Origin: Stenotrophomonas maltophilia D457
GTDB lineage: Bacteria; Pseudomonadota; Gammaproteobacteria; Xanthomonadales; Xanthomonadaceae
DNA length: 64,000 bases
Direction: 5' to 3'
Assembly (NCBI RefSeq): GCF_000284595.1
Contig: NC_017671.1
Span: 2,265,001 to 2,329,000, forward strand
The notes below the pieces were generated by a model. The model made no database searches. It was given only the letters and a program-made list of their open reading frames with translations, and was not told where the DNA came from. The translations under genes were made by a program, and so were the position numbers. Below, in pieces: positions 17,350 to 25,946 of the stretch (positions are counted from its first letter, which is position 1; each line of letters opens with the position of its first letter).

Positions 17350-17380
17350 CGCCTGGCGTGGATCTACCGACGGCCCGTTC

Positions 17381-17455
17381 TGTAGAGCCGAGCCCACGCT
17401 CGGCTACGGTTGGGGCCAGGCGCGAAGCACAGCCGGGCATGAGCTCGGCTCTACA
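17381..17455. repeat. GTAG-type palindromic repeat pair
   Basis: Left hairpin GTAGAGCCGAGCCCACGCTCGGCT and a diverged inverted partner ending AGCTCGGCTCTAC, about 75 bp overall. Same family as the pair at 19806-19875. It may form a cruciform or a transcript hairpin after the upstream c-di-GMP gene. The length of the first arm is given by position: 17382-17405. Confidence 0.75.
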
Positions 17456-17506
17456 GGAGAGTGCCGCAGGAATCGTTCCGTGATGGCGGGCGCGCGTGGC
17501 CCGGTG

Positions 17507-19639
17507 TCAGCCGGGCGGGTATTGCGGCGGCGGGCTCTGTGCCAGTTCCACCCGCGGCCGGGGCAGGTCGTGCAGCTGCATGAAGCGCGCCGCATCGACC
17601 GGGCGGCCCAGCAGGTATCCCTGCAGGAAGTCGCAGCCCAGGCGTTCCAGGTAGGCGCGCTGCGCGGCGGTCTCCACGCCCTCGGCGACGATGTCCATGT
17701 CCAGCGCATGGCCCAGCGCCACGATCGCCGAGACGATCACCACGTCTTCGGCACTGTGTTCCAGGTCGCGCACGAACGCATGGTCGATCTTGATCTCGGT
17801 GGCCGGCAGCCGCTTCAGGTACAGCAGGCTGGAATAGCCGGTTCCGAAATCATCGATGGAGATGCCCACGCCCAGCGCCGACAGCGCCTGCAGCAGGCGA
17901 AGACTGGCATCGGTATCGCGCATGACGGTGCTTTCGGTGATCTCCAGCACCAGGTGGCGCGGGGCAATGCCATGGCGCTCGATCACCTCGCGCACATCCT
18001 GCAGCAGGTGCGGCGAACTGAACTGCACCGGCGACAGGTTCACCGACATCGACCAGCTTTCATGCCCGGCGTCGTGCCAGCGCCGCAGCTGCTGGCAGGC
18101 CTGGTCCAGCGCCCAGCGCCCGATCTCGTTGATCGCACCGCTGCGCTCGGCCAGGCGGATGAAGCGGTCGGGGGGAATCAGGCCGTGTTCCGGATGGCGC
18201 CAGCGGATCAGCGCTTCGGCGCCGGCCACCTTCTGCGTGGCCACGCGGATCTTCGGCTGATAGTGCAGGAACAGCTGCTCGCTGCCGATGGCGCGGCGCA
18301 GGTCGGCCAGCAGCCGGAACTGCTGCTCGGCGCTGTCGTTCATCCAGTCGGCGAACAGCACGAAGGCGTTGCGTCCGGACTCCTTGGCCTGGTACATCGC
18401 CGCATCGGCGAAGGCCATCAGCTGGCGCTCGCTGGCGGCGTGGTCCGGGCAGATCGCCACGCCGATGCTGGCGGTCACCTGCAGTTCGTTGTCCGGCAGC
18501 AACGGGCCGCTGCCCACCGCCTGCAGGATGCGCCGGGCCAGGGTCGGCAGGTCCTCGTCGTGCTCGATGCGCACCACCAGCACGAACTCGTCGCCGCCCA
18601 GCCGTGCCAGCATATCGTGCGGGCGCAGCAGCTGGCGGGTGCGTTCGGCCACCGCCACCAGCAGCGCATCACCGGCCTGATGGCCATAGGCATCATTGAC
18701 CTGCTTGAAGCCGTCCAGGTCCATGAACATCACCGCGAAGCGGTTGCCGCCCTGTTCGGCCTCGGCCAGTGCCTGCACGATGCGCCGCTGCAGCAGCAGG
18801 CGGTTGGGCAGGCGGGTGAGAGGATCGTGCAGCGCGGCCTGGGTCAGTTCCTGCTGCGCGTCGGTCAACGAGGTGCTCAGCATCGAATTGCGCAGCCGCA
18901 GCAGTTGCGCTTCCACGCGCTGGTCCAGCCATGAGACCACCAGCACCACGGCCAGGATCGCCACGGTCAGCACTACCACCAGCATCGCCAGCCACTCGTT
19001 CTGCAGGCCATCGCCGACCGCCGCGCCGCAGACGCTGCCTTCCGGGAAGCGCGCAGCGGCCATGCCGGTGTAATGCATGCCGACGATGGCCAGGCCGAGC
19101 AGGCCCGCCGCCGCCAGTCGATCACCGATGCGGGTGCGCTGGGCGCGCAGCCGGAACGCCACGTACAGCGCGGTCCAGGAGGCAGCCACCGCCACCATCA
19201 GCGAGAACAGCAGCCAACCCGGGTCGTAGTCGATGCCCGGCTGCATGCGCATTGCAGCCATGCCAACGTAATGCATGCCGGCGATGCCGGTGCCCATCAG
19301 CAGGGCGCCGACCGCCAATCGCGGGTGGGGCAGGGTGCGCAGCGAGACCAGCCACAGCGCGAACACCGATGAGGCGATGGCAAGCGCAAGCGAGAGCAGG
19401 GTGATGGGAAGGTCGTAGCCCAATGGAATGGGCAGGTCGAAAGCCAGCATGCCGATGAAATGCATCGACCAGATGCCCAGGCCCATGGCGAAGCCGCCGC
19501 CCAGCCGCCACCACCAGGCCGCGCCCCTGCCCGGTGCGGTCACCGTGCGCCCGGCCATCGCCAGCGCGGTGTATGAAGCCATCACGGCGACCAGCAGCGA
19601 GATCGCCACCAGCCACGGGTTGTACGTGCCTACCAGCAT
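17507..19639 (-). CDS. MHYT-GGDEF-EAL membrane c-di-GMP protein
   Basis: A 710-residue protein. The N-terminal MHYT sensor (about 1-240) has seven hydrophobic helices and the motifs SMHFIGM (59), GMHYVGMAAM (121) and GMHYTGMAAARF (187), proposed to bind copper and sense O2, CO or NO. The GGDEF domain is intact (LARLGGDEFVLV, 348-352), and the EAL domain is intact (AGAEALIRWRHPEHG, 475-477; DDFGTGYSSLLYLKRLP; AEGVETAAQ). It could therefore both make and break c-di-GMP. It lies between flhB and fliR and is flanked by near-identical palindromic repeats. No flagellar promoter was seen upstream. Confidence 0.95.
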   Translation of the reverse strand: MLVGTYNPWLVAISLLVAVMASYTALAMAGRTVTAPGRGAAWWWRLGGGFAMGLGIWSMHFIGMLAFDLPIPLGYDLPITLLSLALAIASSVFALWLVSLRTLPHPRLAVGALLMGTGIAGMHYVGMAAMRMQPGIDYDPGWLLFSLMVAVAASWTALYVAFRLRAQRTRIGDRLAAAGLLGLAIVGMHYTGMAAARFPEGSVCGAAVGDGLQNEWLAMLVVVLTVAILAVVLVVSWLDQRVEAQLLRLRNSMLSTSLTDAQQELTQAALHDPLTRLPNRLLLQRRIVQALAEAEQGGNRFAVMFMDLDGFKQVNDAYGHQAGDALLVAVAERTRQLLRPHDMLARLGGDEFVLVVRIEHDEDLPTLARRILQAVGSGPLLPDNELQVTASIGVAICPDHAASERQLMAFADAAMYQAKESGRNAFVLFADWMNDSAEQQFRLLADLRRAIGSEQLFLHYQPKIRVATQKVAGAEALIRWRHPEHGLIPPDRFIRLAERSGAINEIGRWALDQACQQLRRWHDAGHESWSMSVNLSPVQFSSPHLLQDVREVIERHGIAPRHLVLEITESTVMRDTDASLRLLQALSALGVGISIDDFGTGYSSLLYLKRLPATEIKIDHAFVRDLEHSAEDVVIVSAIVALGHALDMDIVAEGVETAAQRAYLERLGCDFLQGYLLGRPVDAARFMQLHDLPRPRVELAQSPPPQYPPG

Positions 19640-19805
19640 TCGTCAGTCTCCCGGACCTGCCTGTCGACGGAAACCACGGTGGGGCATGCATGAGGCAGGC
19701 CGACGCACGACGCCGGCCATGTGCGGCATCCCCCCGGTTGCCGCGCATTCACTCTAACGCGCAGACCGGGGGGGACTCCAAGCGGCAATACGTGAAATTG
19801 CGCCT

Positions 19806-19875
19806 CTGTAGAGCCGAGCCCATGCTCGGCTGCCTCCGGCAGGAGCGGCAGCCGAGCATGGGCTCGGCTCTACAG
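19806..19875. repeat. GTAG-type inverted repeat pair upstream of the MHYT gene
   Basis: Two hairpins in inverted orientation: CTGTAGAGCCGAGCCCATGC, then its reverse complement after a short spacer, ending GGCTCGGCTCTACAG. The two arms are perfectly complementary over more than 25 bases. Confidence 0.85.
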
Positions 19876-19914
19876 AAACAAATGCATGGCAAGCAGTAGA
19901 ACGTGATGATCGGG

Positions 19915-20706
19915 TCAGTGTGTGACCGCGTCCGCAGCCTGGAAGGCGGCGTCGAACAGGCGCTGTACCGGCGGCCCCATTTCCCCGGCCAGCAGGGCCA
20001 GCAGGAACAGGCCCAGCAGCAGCGAGACCGGCAGGCCCAGCTGGATCGGATTCAGCGCAGGGGCGGCACGCGCCAGTACGCCGAAGGCCAGGTTCACCGC
20101 CAGCATCGCCACGGTGAGCGGAATGGCCAGGCCCAGCGCGCCGCGCAGCACGGTCAGCAGGAAGGTCGGGGCGATGCTGAAGAAGGCGTGCGGATCGGGC
20201 AGTGGAGCACCGATCGGCAGTGCGCGGTAGCTGTCGACCAGCAGCGAAATCAACGCCAGGTGGCCGTTGGCGGTGAAGAACAGCAGGCCGAACAGCAGGT
20301 AGAACCACTGGCCGATCACACCCGAAGTGCCACCGCGCAGCGGGTCGCTCATCTGCGCGAAGGCCAGGCCGGTGCCCTGCGCGATCAGTTCGCCGGCCAT
20401 CGCACCGGCTTCGAATACCAGCCGCAGCATGAAACCGATGGAAACGCCGATGGCCAGTTCGCGCGCGATGGTCAGCACCGTAGCCGCGTCGAAGCCGGTC
20501 CAGTCCGGTACCGGTGGCAGCAACGGCGCCAGTGCAATGGCCAGGGTGCCGGCCAGTACCACGCGCACCCGCGACGGCACCGCACGCGTGCCGACCATGG
20601 GCATGGCCATCGCCACTGCGCCGATGCGCAGCATGGTCCACAGCACCGTGCCGATCATGCCGAAGGCCTGCAGGCCGTCGGCCGCCATCTGTGTCGCGGC
20701 GTCCAT
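19915..20706 (-). CDS. fliR: Flagellar export gate protein FliR
   Basis: A 263-residue integral membrane protein with about six hydrophobic segments, including VRVVLAGTLAIALAPLLP and LAIGVSIGFMLRLVFEAG. Part of the FliPQR export pore. It is the last gene of the fliL-M-N-O-P-Q-R run and begins 13 bases past the fliQ stop. Confidence 0.95.
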   Translation of the reverse strand: MDAATQMAADGLQAFGMIGTVLWTMLRIGAVAMAMPMVGTRAVPSRVRVVLAGTLAIALAPLLPPVPDWTGFDAATVLTIARELAIGVSIGFMLRLVFEAGAMAGELIAQGTGLAFAQMSDPLRGGTSGVIGQWFYLLFGLLFFTANGHLALISLLVDSYRALPIGAPLPDPHAFFSIAPTFLLTVLRGALGLAIPLTVAMLAVNLAFGVLARAAPALNPIQLGLPVSLLLGLFLLALLAGEMGPPVQRLFDAAFQAADAVTH

Positions 20707-20719
20707 CGAAGCGCGTGCC

Positions 20720-20989
20720 CTAGCCGATCAGGTGTGGGATGCGCTGGAACAGCAGCGTGGTGAATTCAACCAGGTGGCCGATCAGCAGGCTGCCCAGCGC
20801 GAACAGCACCGCGGTCAGCGCTGCCGCCTTGGCGACGAAGGCAATGGTCGGTTCATTGAGCTGGGTCGCGGCCTGCACCACGCCCACCACCACGCCCACC
20901 ACCAGCACGGTGAGCAGCAACGGGCCGGCCACCCACAGCACGGTGATCAGGCCGCCACGCAGTTCGGTCAAGGCAAGTTCGGGAGACAT
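20720..20989 (-). CDS. fliQ: Flagellar export gate protein FliQ
   Basis: An 89-residue protein with two membrane helices (ITVLWVAGPLLLTVLVVGVVVG and AALTAVLFALGSLLIGHLV). Length and topology fit FliQ exactly. The ATG at 20987-20989 was chosen; upstream codons in frame run into a palindromic repeat. The 66-base gap to fliP holds a GTAG-like hairpin. Confidence 0.94.
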   Translation of the reverse strand: MSPELALTELRGGLITVLWVAGPLLLTVLVVGVVVGVVQAATQLNEPTIAFVAKAAALTAVLFALGSLLIGHLVEFTTLLFQRIPHLIG

Positions 20990-21007
20990 TCGGGTTCCAC
21001 CTTCTTG

Positions 21008-21035
21008 TATAGAGTCGAGCCATGCTCGACTGTCT
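21008..21035. repeat. Short GTAG-like hairpin between fliP and fliQ
   Basis: The sequence around 21008-21035 contains GTCGAGCCATGCTCGAC, a single-hairpin relative of the repeats elsewhere. It lies inside the operon and could attenuate or protect the message. Confidence 0.6.
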
Positions 21036-21055
21036 TTCAATCGCGCCGGATCGCG

Positions 21056-21835
21056 TCACGCGGGATTGAAGCTGGCCGCCAGCGTGCCCACGGTCAGCAC
21101 CCAGCCATCCACCAGCACGAACAGCAGGATCTTGAACGGTGCCGACACCAGCATCGGCGACAGCATCATCATGCCCATGGACATCAGCACGCTGGCGACG
21201 ACCAGATCGATGATCACGAACGGAATGAAGATCAGGAAGCCGATCTCGAAAGCGGTCTTCAGTTCGCTGGTGACGAACGAAGCGACCAGCACCGGGAACG
21301 GGATCGCATCGGGGCTGGCGTAGGTGCCGTGCCCGGCGATGCCGGCGAAGGTCATCAGGTCGGTCTCGCGGATCTGCGCCAGCATGAACCCGCGCAGCGG
21401 CTGCGTGGTCAATGTCCAGGCGGTCTGGAAGTCGATGTCGCCGTTGAGATAGGGCGCCATGCCCGTGCTCCACGCCTTGTCCCAGGTCGGCATCATCACC
21501 ATCGCGGTGAGGAACAGGGCCAGGCCCAGCAGTACCTGGTTGGACGGCGTCTGGCCGGTACCCAGTGCCTGGCGCAGCAGGCCAAGCACGATGATGATGC
21601 GGGTGAACGAGGTCAGCACCAGCAGCATCGACGGGATCAGGGTGATCGCGGTCATCAGCAGCAGGGTCTGCAGCGGCAGGCTGACCGGCTGGCCGCCGAT
21701 CTTGCCGACGTTGACGTCCGGCAGCGGGGTGGCCGGGGCGCCGGGCGCGGCGAACGCCAGCACCGGCAACAGGCACAGGGCAAGCAACAGCAGCCACGGC
21801 ATCAGGGTGGCAACACGGGTACGGGTGACACGCAT
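21056..21835 (-). CDS. fliP: Flagellar export gate protein FliP
   Basis: A 259-residue protein with a cleavable-looking signal (MRVTRTRVATLMPWLLLLAL, then cleavage near LAFA), four further hydrophobic segments and the FliP signature region FLIFIPFVIIDLVVASVLMSM. It forms the export pore with FliQ and FliR. It starts one base past the fliO stop. Confidence 0.96.
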   Translation of the reverse strand: MRVTRTRVATLMPWLLLLALCLLPVLAFAAPGAPATPLPDVNVGKIGGQPVSLPLQTLLLMTAITLIPSMLLVLTSFTRIIIVLGLLRQALGTGQTPSNQVLLGLALFLTAMVMMPTWDKAWSTGMAPYLNGDIDFQTAWTLTTQPLRGFMLAQIRETDLMTFAGIAGHGTYASPDAIPFPVLVASFVTSELKTAFEIGFLIFIPFVIIDLVVASVLMSMGMMMLSPMLVSAPFKILLFVLVDGWVLTVGTLAASFNPA

Positions 21836-21836
21836 G

Positions 21837-22256
21837 TCAGGGGTCCTTGCGCAGCCGCTGCTGCAGCAGCTGGGCGAAATTCGGCAGGTTCTTGAAATCC
21901 GGCACGCGCACCGGCGCCGGTGGCGGCAACGGTTCGGGCAGGGTATGCAGGGTGTTGATGCCGCCGGCAGTGACGCCCAGCAGCAATTGCTGGCCGTTGA
22001 CCTCCACCACCACCACGCGCTCCTTGGCGCCGACGCTGAGGCTGGCCACCAGCTTCATGCCTTCGGCCGGGCGGAAGCCGCTGCCGGGCATGCGCTTGAG
22101 CAGCCAGCCCAGGCCGATCACCAGCGCCAGCACCGCCAGCAGCGCCAGCACCGCACCGAACAGGCTGGGTGCGGCGGCCGCGTGCTGGCCGACCTGCGGG
22201 CCGATCGGCGCTGCGGTCTTGCCGACCGCCAGCAGGGTGGAGGCCAGCAGGCTCAA
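21837..22256 (-). CDS. fliO: Flagellar export accessory protein FliO
   Basis: A 139-residue protein with one membrane helix (about 33-52, FGAVLALLAVLALVIGLGWL) and a cytoplasmic domain with SVGAKERVVVVEVNGQQLLLGVT. FliO assists assembly of the FliP ring. The start is a TTG at 22254-22256 that overlaps the fliN stop; GGAG lies seven bases before it, and no in-frame ATG precedes the membrane helix. Confidence 0.9.
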   Translation of the reverse strand: MSLLASTLLAVGKTAAPIGPQVGQHAAAAPSLFGAVLALLAVLALVIGLGWLLKRMPGSGFRPAEGMKLVASLSVGAKERVVVVEVNGQQLLLGVTAGGINTLHTLPEPLPPPAPVRVPDFKNLPNFAQLLQQRLRKDP

Positions 22257-22588
22257 CGCAGTCTCCGGATCCGCTCGCTCGGGCTGACCACGTCGGTCAG
22301 GCGCACGCCGAAGCGGTCATTGATCACCACCACTTCGCCGTGGGCGATCAGGGTGCCGTTGACGAACACGTCCAGCGATTCGCCGGCACCGCGCTCCAGT
22401 TCCACCACTGAACCCTGGTTGAGCTGCAGCAGGTTGCGGATCGGCAGGCGGGCACGACCGACTTCCAGCGACAGGGTCACCGGCACATCGAGGATCACGT
22501 CCAGGTTCAGGTCCGGACCGTTGGCCTCGTCGGCCTGCAGGCTGCTGAACTGGGCCGGGGTCGGTTCGAGGGCGTCGATATCGTTCAT
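22253..22588 (-). CDS. fliN: Flagellar C-ring protein FliN
   Basis: A 111-residue SpoA-domain protein: VILDVPVTLSLEVGRARLPIRNLLQLNQGSVVELERGAGESLDVFVNGTLI. With FliM and FliG it forms the switch complex. The start ATG overlaps the fliM stop (ATGA). Confidence 0.96.
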   Translation of the reverse strand: MNDIDALEPTPAQFSSLQADEANGPDLNLDVILDVPVTLSLEVGRARLPIRNLLQLNQGSVVELERGAGESLDVFVNGTLIAHGEVVVINDRFGVRLTDVVSPSERIRRLR

Positions 22589-23589
22589 TGCGGGTCTTCC
22601 TGGATGACGGGTACGCGCGGGCGGGTGCCCGGCGGATGGGTAGCGGTGATCTTCACGGCGTTCATGCCGTTGGCGATGCCGAACTCGCCGGTGAACACAG
22701 GGATGTTCTCCACGCACAGCGGCACCTGCGGGCTCAGCTCGATCGGCAGGATGTCGCCGACCTTCAGCTGGGTCAGGTCGCGCAGGGTCATGCGCTTGCT
22801 GGCCAGTACGCTGGACAGGGTGACTTCGGCGATGTTGAGCTGCTCGCGCAGGGTCTTGCCCCAGCTCTCGTCGCGGTCGTTGCGGTCGCTCTGGATGCCG
22901 GCGTCGAGCAGTTCGCGGATCGGTTCCAGCATCGAGTAGGGCAGGGTGACGTGGATGTCACCGCCGCCGCCGTCGAGCTCGACGTGCAGGCGGCACACCA
23001 CCACGTACTCGCGCGGGGTCACGATGTTGGCGAAATGCGGGTTGATCTCCGAGTTGATGTACTCGAAGTCGACGTCCATCACCGGTGCCCACGCTTCGCG
23101 CAGGTCGGCGAAAGTCTGCTTCAGCAGCAGGTGGATCACCCGCATTTCGGTGGCCGTGAATTCGCGGCCCTCGATGCGGGTCGGGTAGCGCCCGTCGCCG
23201 CCGAAGAAGTTGTCGACGATGGCGAACACCAGGGTCGGCTCGAACACGATCAGGCCGGTACCGCGCAGCGGCTTGAAGCGGATCAGGTTCAGGTTGGTCG
23301 GCACATACAGCGAGTGCATGTAGTCGTTGAACTTGATCAGTTCGATGCCGCGCACCGACAGCTCGGCCGAGCGCCGGATCAGATTGAACAGGCCGATCCG
23401 CCACAGGCGCGCGAAGCGCTCGTGGACCATTTCCAGGGTCGGCATGCGACCACGGATGATGCGGTCCTGGCTGGCGAAGTCGTACGAGCGCGCTTCGCCT
23501 GACGGGGGTTCCGCATCGGTCTCGACCGCGCCGCTGTCCACGCCGTGGAGCAGGGCATCGATCTCGTCCTGGGACAGCAGATCATTCAT
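22585..23589 (-). CDS. fliM: Flagellar switch protein FliM
   Basis: A 334-residue protein. The N-terminal CheY-P-binding peptide is MNDLLSQDEIDALLHGV. A CheC-like middle domain follows (LIRRSAELSVRGIELIKFNDY, PLRGTGLIVFEPTLVFAIVDNFFGG), then a C-terminal SpoA domain (about 255-325). It receives the chemotaxis signal at the motor. Confidence 0.97.
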   Translation of the reverse strand: MNDLLSQDEIDALLHGVDSGAVETDAEPPSGEARSYDFASQDRIIRGRMPTLEMVHERFARLWRIGLFNLIRRSAELSVRGIELIKFNDYMHSLYVPTNLNLIRFKPLRGTGLIVFEPTLVFAIVDNFFGGDGRYPTRIEGREFTATEMRVIHLLLKQTFADLREAWAPVMDVDFEYINSEINPHFANIVTPREYVVVCRLHVELDGGGGDIHVTLPYSMLEPIRELLDAGIQSDRNDRDESWGKTLREQLNIAEVTLSSVLASKRMTLRDLTQLKVGDILPIELSPQVPLCVENIPVFTGEFGIANGMNAVKITATHPPGTRPRVPVIQEDPQ

Positions 23590-23598
23590 CGGGGGGCC

Positions 23599-24114
23599 TT
23601 ACTGGGTCACGAAGCTGGTGAACAGCAGATCGTCGGCGCCGTTGCTGCCGGTCTCGGCCTTGAGCACCCTCTGCACCTCGGCCAGCGAACTGGCCTGCAG
23701 CTTCTGCTTGCCGGCGACATCGGCGATCTGGTCCGGGCTGACCTGCGAGAACAGCATCAGCAGGCGCGCGCGGATGGCCGGGGCATGGGTCTTGATCGCT
23801 TCCAGCGCGGCCGGGTCGCGGGTCATCAGCTGGACCTCCAGCTGCAGGTAGCGCGGGCCGTCGACCGGGCCATTGAGGTTGACCACGAACGCCGGGTCCA
23901 GCGCGAAGTACTGTGCCGGGGCCGGGGTCGCGCTCTTCTTGGGCGCCTGCGCGGTCTTCTCTTCGTGCTTGGACTGGGTGAAGAACCACACGCCGCCACC
24001 AGCGGCAGCGGCGGCCAGTACGGCCACCAGTGCGGTGATCAGGATCGGACTACGCGGCTTGGCGGCCTTGTCCTTCTCGGCGGTCTTCTTGGTTTTGTCA
24101 GCGGCTGCGGCCAC
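23599..24114 (-). CDS. fliL: Flagellar basal-body protein FliL
   Basis: A 171-residue protein. It has a Lys/Ala-rich cytoplasmic N-terminus, one membrane helix (about 24-46, SPILITALVAVLAAAAAGGGVW) and a periplasmic FliL domain. It surrounds and supports the stators. It starts with GTG (24112-24114), preceded by AGGAG. It is the first gene of the fliLMNOPQR operon and lies behind a sigma-54 box at 24150-24165. Confidence 0.94.
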   Translation of the reverse strand: MAAAADKTKKTAEKDKAAKPRSPILITALVAVLAAAAAGGGVWFFTQSKHEEKTAQAPKKSATPAPAQYFALDPAFVVNLNGPVDGPRYLQLEVQLMTRDPAALEAIKTHAPAIRARLLMLFSQVSPDQIADVAGKQKLQASSLAEVQRVLKAETGSNGADDLLFTSFVTQ

Positions 24115-24149
24115 GGGGTGAAGCTCCTGAGGGTTGCTTCACCGGGATA

Positions 24150-24165
24150 TGCAAGGGGTGTGCCG
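24150..24165 (-). promoter_or_regulatory. Sigma-54 promoter for fliL operon
   Basis: Minus-strand CGGCACACCCCTTGCA. It differs from the flgA and flgB boxes only in the first base. It is 36 bases upstream of the fliL GTG. Confidence 0.75.
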
Positions 24166-24281
24166 AAGGCTGGGCCCGCAGGGTGCGACGGAATTCCGTC
24201 GGGGTGCAGGTAGGGCCGTGCGGAGCAAGCTCAGCACCCACCAACGCAATACGGGGAGGTGCCGACCGCCTGCCCTGGTGG

Positions 24282-24301
24282 GTGCCAACCTTGGTTGGCA
24301 C
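24282..24301. repeat. Palindrome in the fliK-fliL gap
   Basis: Nearly perfect hairpin GTGCCAACCTTGGTTGGCAC just downstream of the fliK stop codon. It resembles the GTGCCGACC hairpin at 31357-31377. No T-tract follows on the minus strand. Confidence 0.65.
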
Positions 24302-24306
24302 ACCTG

Positions 24307-25479
24307 TCAGGCGTAGGCGTCCAGCAAGCCGCGCTGGCGGATCAACTGCGCGGACGACACGCTGGCATCGCCCGGCGTCGGTTCTCCGTCGCCGGTCATG
24401 CCGCCGCCACCGGGTTGTCCCGACGCATTGCCGTCACCAGCAGACGCGTGGTGGCCGACATCGGCGTGAGCCAGCTGGAAGCCCTGTTCGCCCAGCAGCT
24501 CGCGCAGGCGCGGCAGGCTGCTTTCCAGTGCCTGGCGCACGTCCACGTGCGGGCTGCTGAAGCTGGCATGCACCTTGTCGCCGTTCAACTGCAGGCGCAC
24601 GTCGACCGGCCCCATGTCGTCCGGGCTCAGGCGGATGTGGGCATGGCCGATCTTCTGGTCGGCCAGCCAGCCCAGGCGTGCGCCGATGGCCTGGTCGAAG
24701 CCATCGTCACCCAGCACGGGCTTGGGCGTGGGTTCGCCATTGAAGATCGCGTTGCCGGTGGCGAGCGCCGCCTTCAGGTCCTGCACGGCGGCGGCTGCCG
24801 GTGCGTGCAGCAACGGTGTATTTGCGCGGTCGCCAACGGCGGCCACGTCACTGCCTTCGCCGCGCTCGCTGCGCTTGCCGGGCAGGATCATCGCCGGCAA
24901 TGGCAGCGCGGTGGCATCCTCCGCGCTGGTCGCCGCCGGTTTGCCGTCGGCCGCCACGGGGGCTGCGGTTGCCGCTGCCGGCGCGGCTGCAGGCAGTGTC
25001 GGGGTCGCGGCGGGGGCAGTGGTGGATAGCGCCGTACCGTCGCTGGCCAGTGACGGTGCAGCGCTGCCCGCCAGAGCGACGGCCGGATCGGCAGGCGTCG
25101 GCATCGCCAGCACCAGGCCGGCCAGGCCGATCGGTGGCCACGGGGCGTCCTCGGTCGCGGCGGGCTTGTCCTTGTCGGTGCCGGGTCCAGCCGGGGGCGG
25201 GGCAACGGGCGGTAGCGGCGGCGTTTCGGCAGTTGCCGCTTCCGCGTCCGCGCTGCGTTCGCCCGGTGCCTGGCCATTGCTGTCGGCGGTCGATGGCTGG
25301 CTGGGCGTGGACGGCGTCGGTGTGGTAGCGCTGCCGGCAGGCGCGGGCGCGGAGGGCGCACCGCCCTGCAGCAGCTGGCTGAAGTCCTTTGCGCCTTCGC
25401 TGCGCGCGGCGCGTGCGGCACTGTTGCTGGTGGCGGGCGTGGCCGGGTTGGCGCTGCTGGCGAGCGGGGCGGGCATCAC
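24307..25479 (-). CDS. fliK: Flagellar hook-length control protein FliK
   Basis: A 390-residue protein. The N-terminal 270 residues are Ala/Pro/Thr-rich and disordered, as in molecular rulers. The C-terminal conserved domain includes RLSPDDMGPVDVRLQLNGDK and LRELLGEQGFQLAHADV. It measures the hook and signals FlhB. It starts at GTG (25477-25479, GTGA overlap with fliJ, GGGAGG six bases upstream); the next codon is ATG, an equally possible start. Confidence 0.92.
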   Translation of the reverse strand: MMPAPLASSANPATPATSNSAARAARSEGAKDFSQLLQGGAPSAPAPAGSATTPTPSTPSQPSTADSNGQAPGERSADAEAATAETPPLPPVAPPPAGPGTDKDKPAATEDAPWPPIGLAGLVLAMPTPADPAVALAGSAAPSLASDGTALSTTAPAATPTLPAAAPAAATAAPVAADGKPAATSAEDATALPLPAMILPGKRSERGEGSDVAAVGDRANTPLLHAPAAAAVQDLKAALATGNAIFNGEPTPKPVLGDDGFDQAIGARLGWLADQKIGHAHIRLSPDDMGPVDVRLQLNGDKVHASFSSPHVDVRQALESSLPRLRELLGEQGFQLAHADVGHHASAGDGNASGQPGGGGMTGDGEPTPGDASVSSAQLIRQRGLLDAYA

Positions 25480-25943
25480 GGGCGGCCTCCCTGCTCGGCG
25501 CCGTCCTGGTCTTCGGCCTGCACCAGGCGCGCGCGCCGCGCGCCAATGTCGTCCATCTCGCGCTGGTCGCGGCGGTCGGTCACCACCTTTTCCTGCGCGC
25601 GGTAGCTGGCGGCCAGCTGCTCCAGCACCGCCTTGTCACGGCTGGCCAGGATCAGCCGCGCGCGCTCGGCCTCCACTTTTTCGCGGTTGCCGTTGACCGT
25701 GGCCTGCTGCTGCTCGACCGCACTGTCCAGGCGATCAAGGAAGGCGCGGCGGTTCAGCAGCTGTGCCGGGCTGGTCGCTGCCATCTGGGCGTTGGCGTAC
25801 TCCTCGGCATAGCGGCGCAGTTCGTCCAGGCGCGACAGATGGGTGTCGAGCACGCGCTGGCGTTCGGCCAGGTCGCGGGCGACCGCGTCCTCGTGTTCCT
25901 GGGCCCGCTTGAGCAGGGGATCGATGCGCTTGGACTGGTTCAT
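25476..25943 (-). CDS. fliJ: Flagellar export chaperone FliJ
   Basis: A 155-residue coiled-coil protein rich in Arg, Glu and Ala (RIDPLLKRAQEHEDAVARDLAERQ, then VEAERARLILASRDKAVLEQLA). It couples the ATPase FliI to FlhA. It lies between fliI and fliK, the usual position. Confidence 0.93.
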   Translation of the reverse strand: MNQSKRIDPLLKRAQEHEDAVARDLAERQRVLDTHLSRLDELRRYAEEYANAQMAATSPAQLLNRRAFLDRLDSAVEQQQATVNGNREKVEAERARLILASRDKAVLEQLAASYRAQEKVVTDRRDQREMDDIGARRARLVQAEDQDGAEQGGRP

Positions 25944-25946
25944 GGC

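Noticed and set aside
17347..17361. Hairpin CCACGCCTGGCGTGG near the flhB promoter
   Set aside because: A perfect short palindrome, but it overlaps the sigma-54-like box and has no T-tract; probably a repeat remnant, not a terminator.
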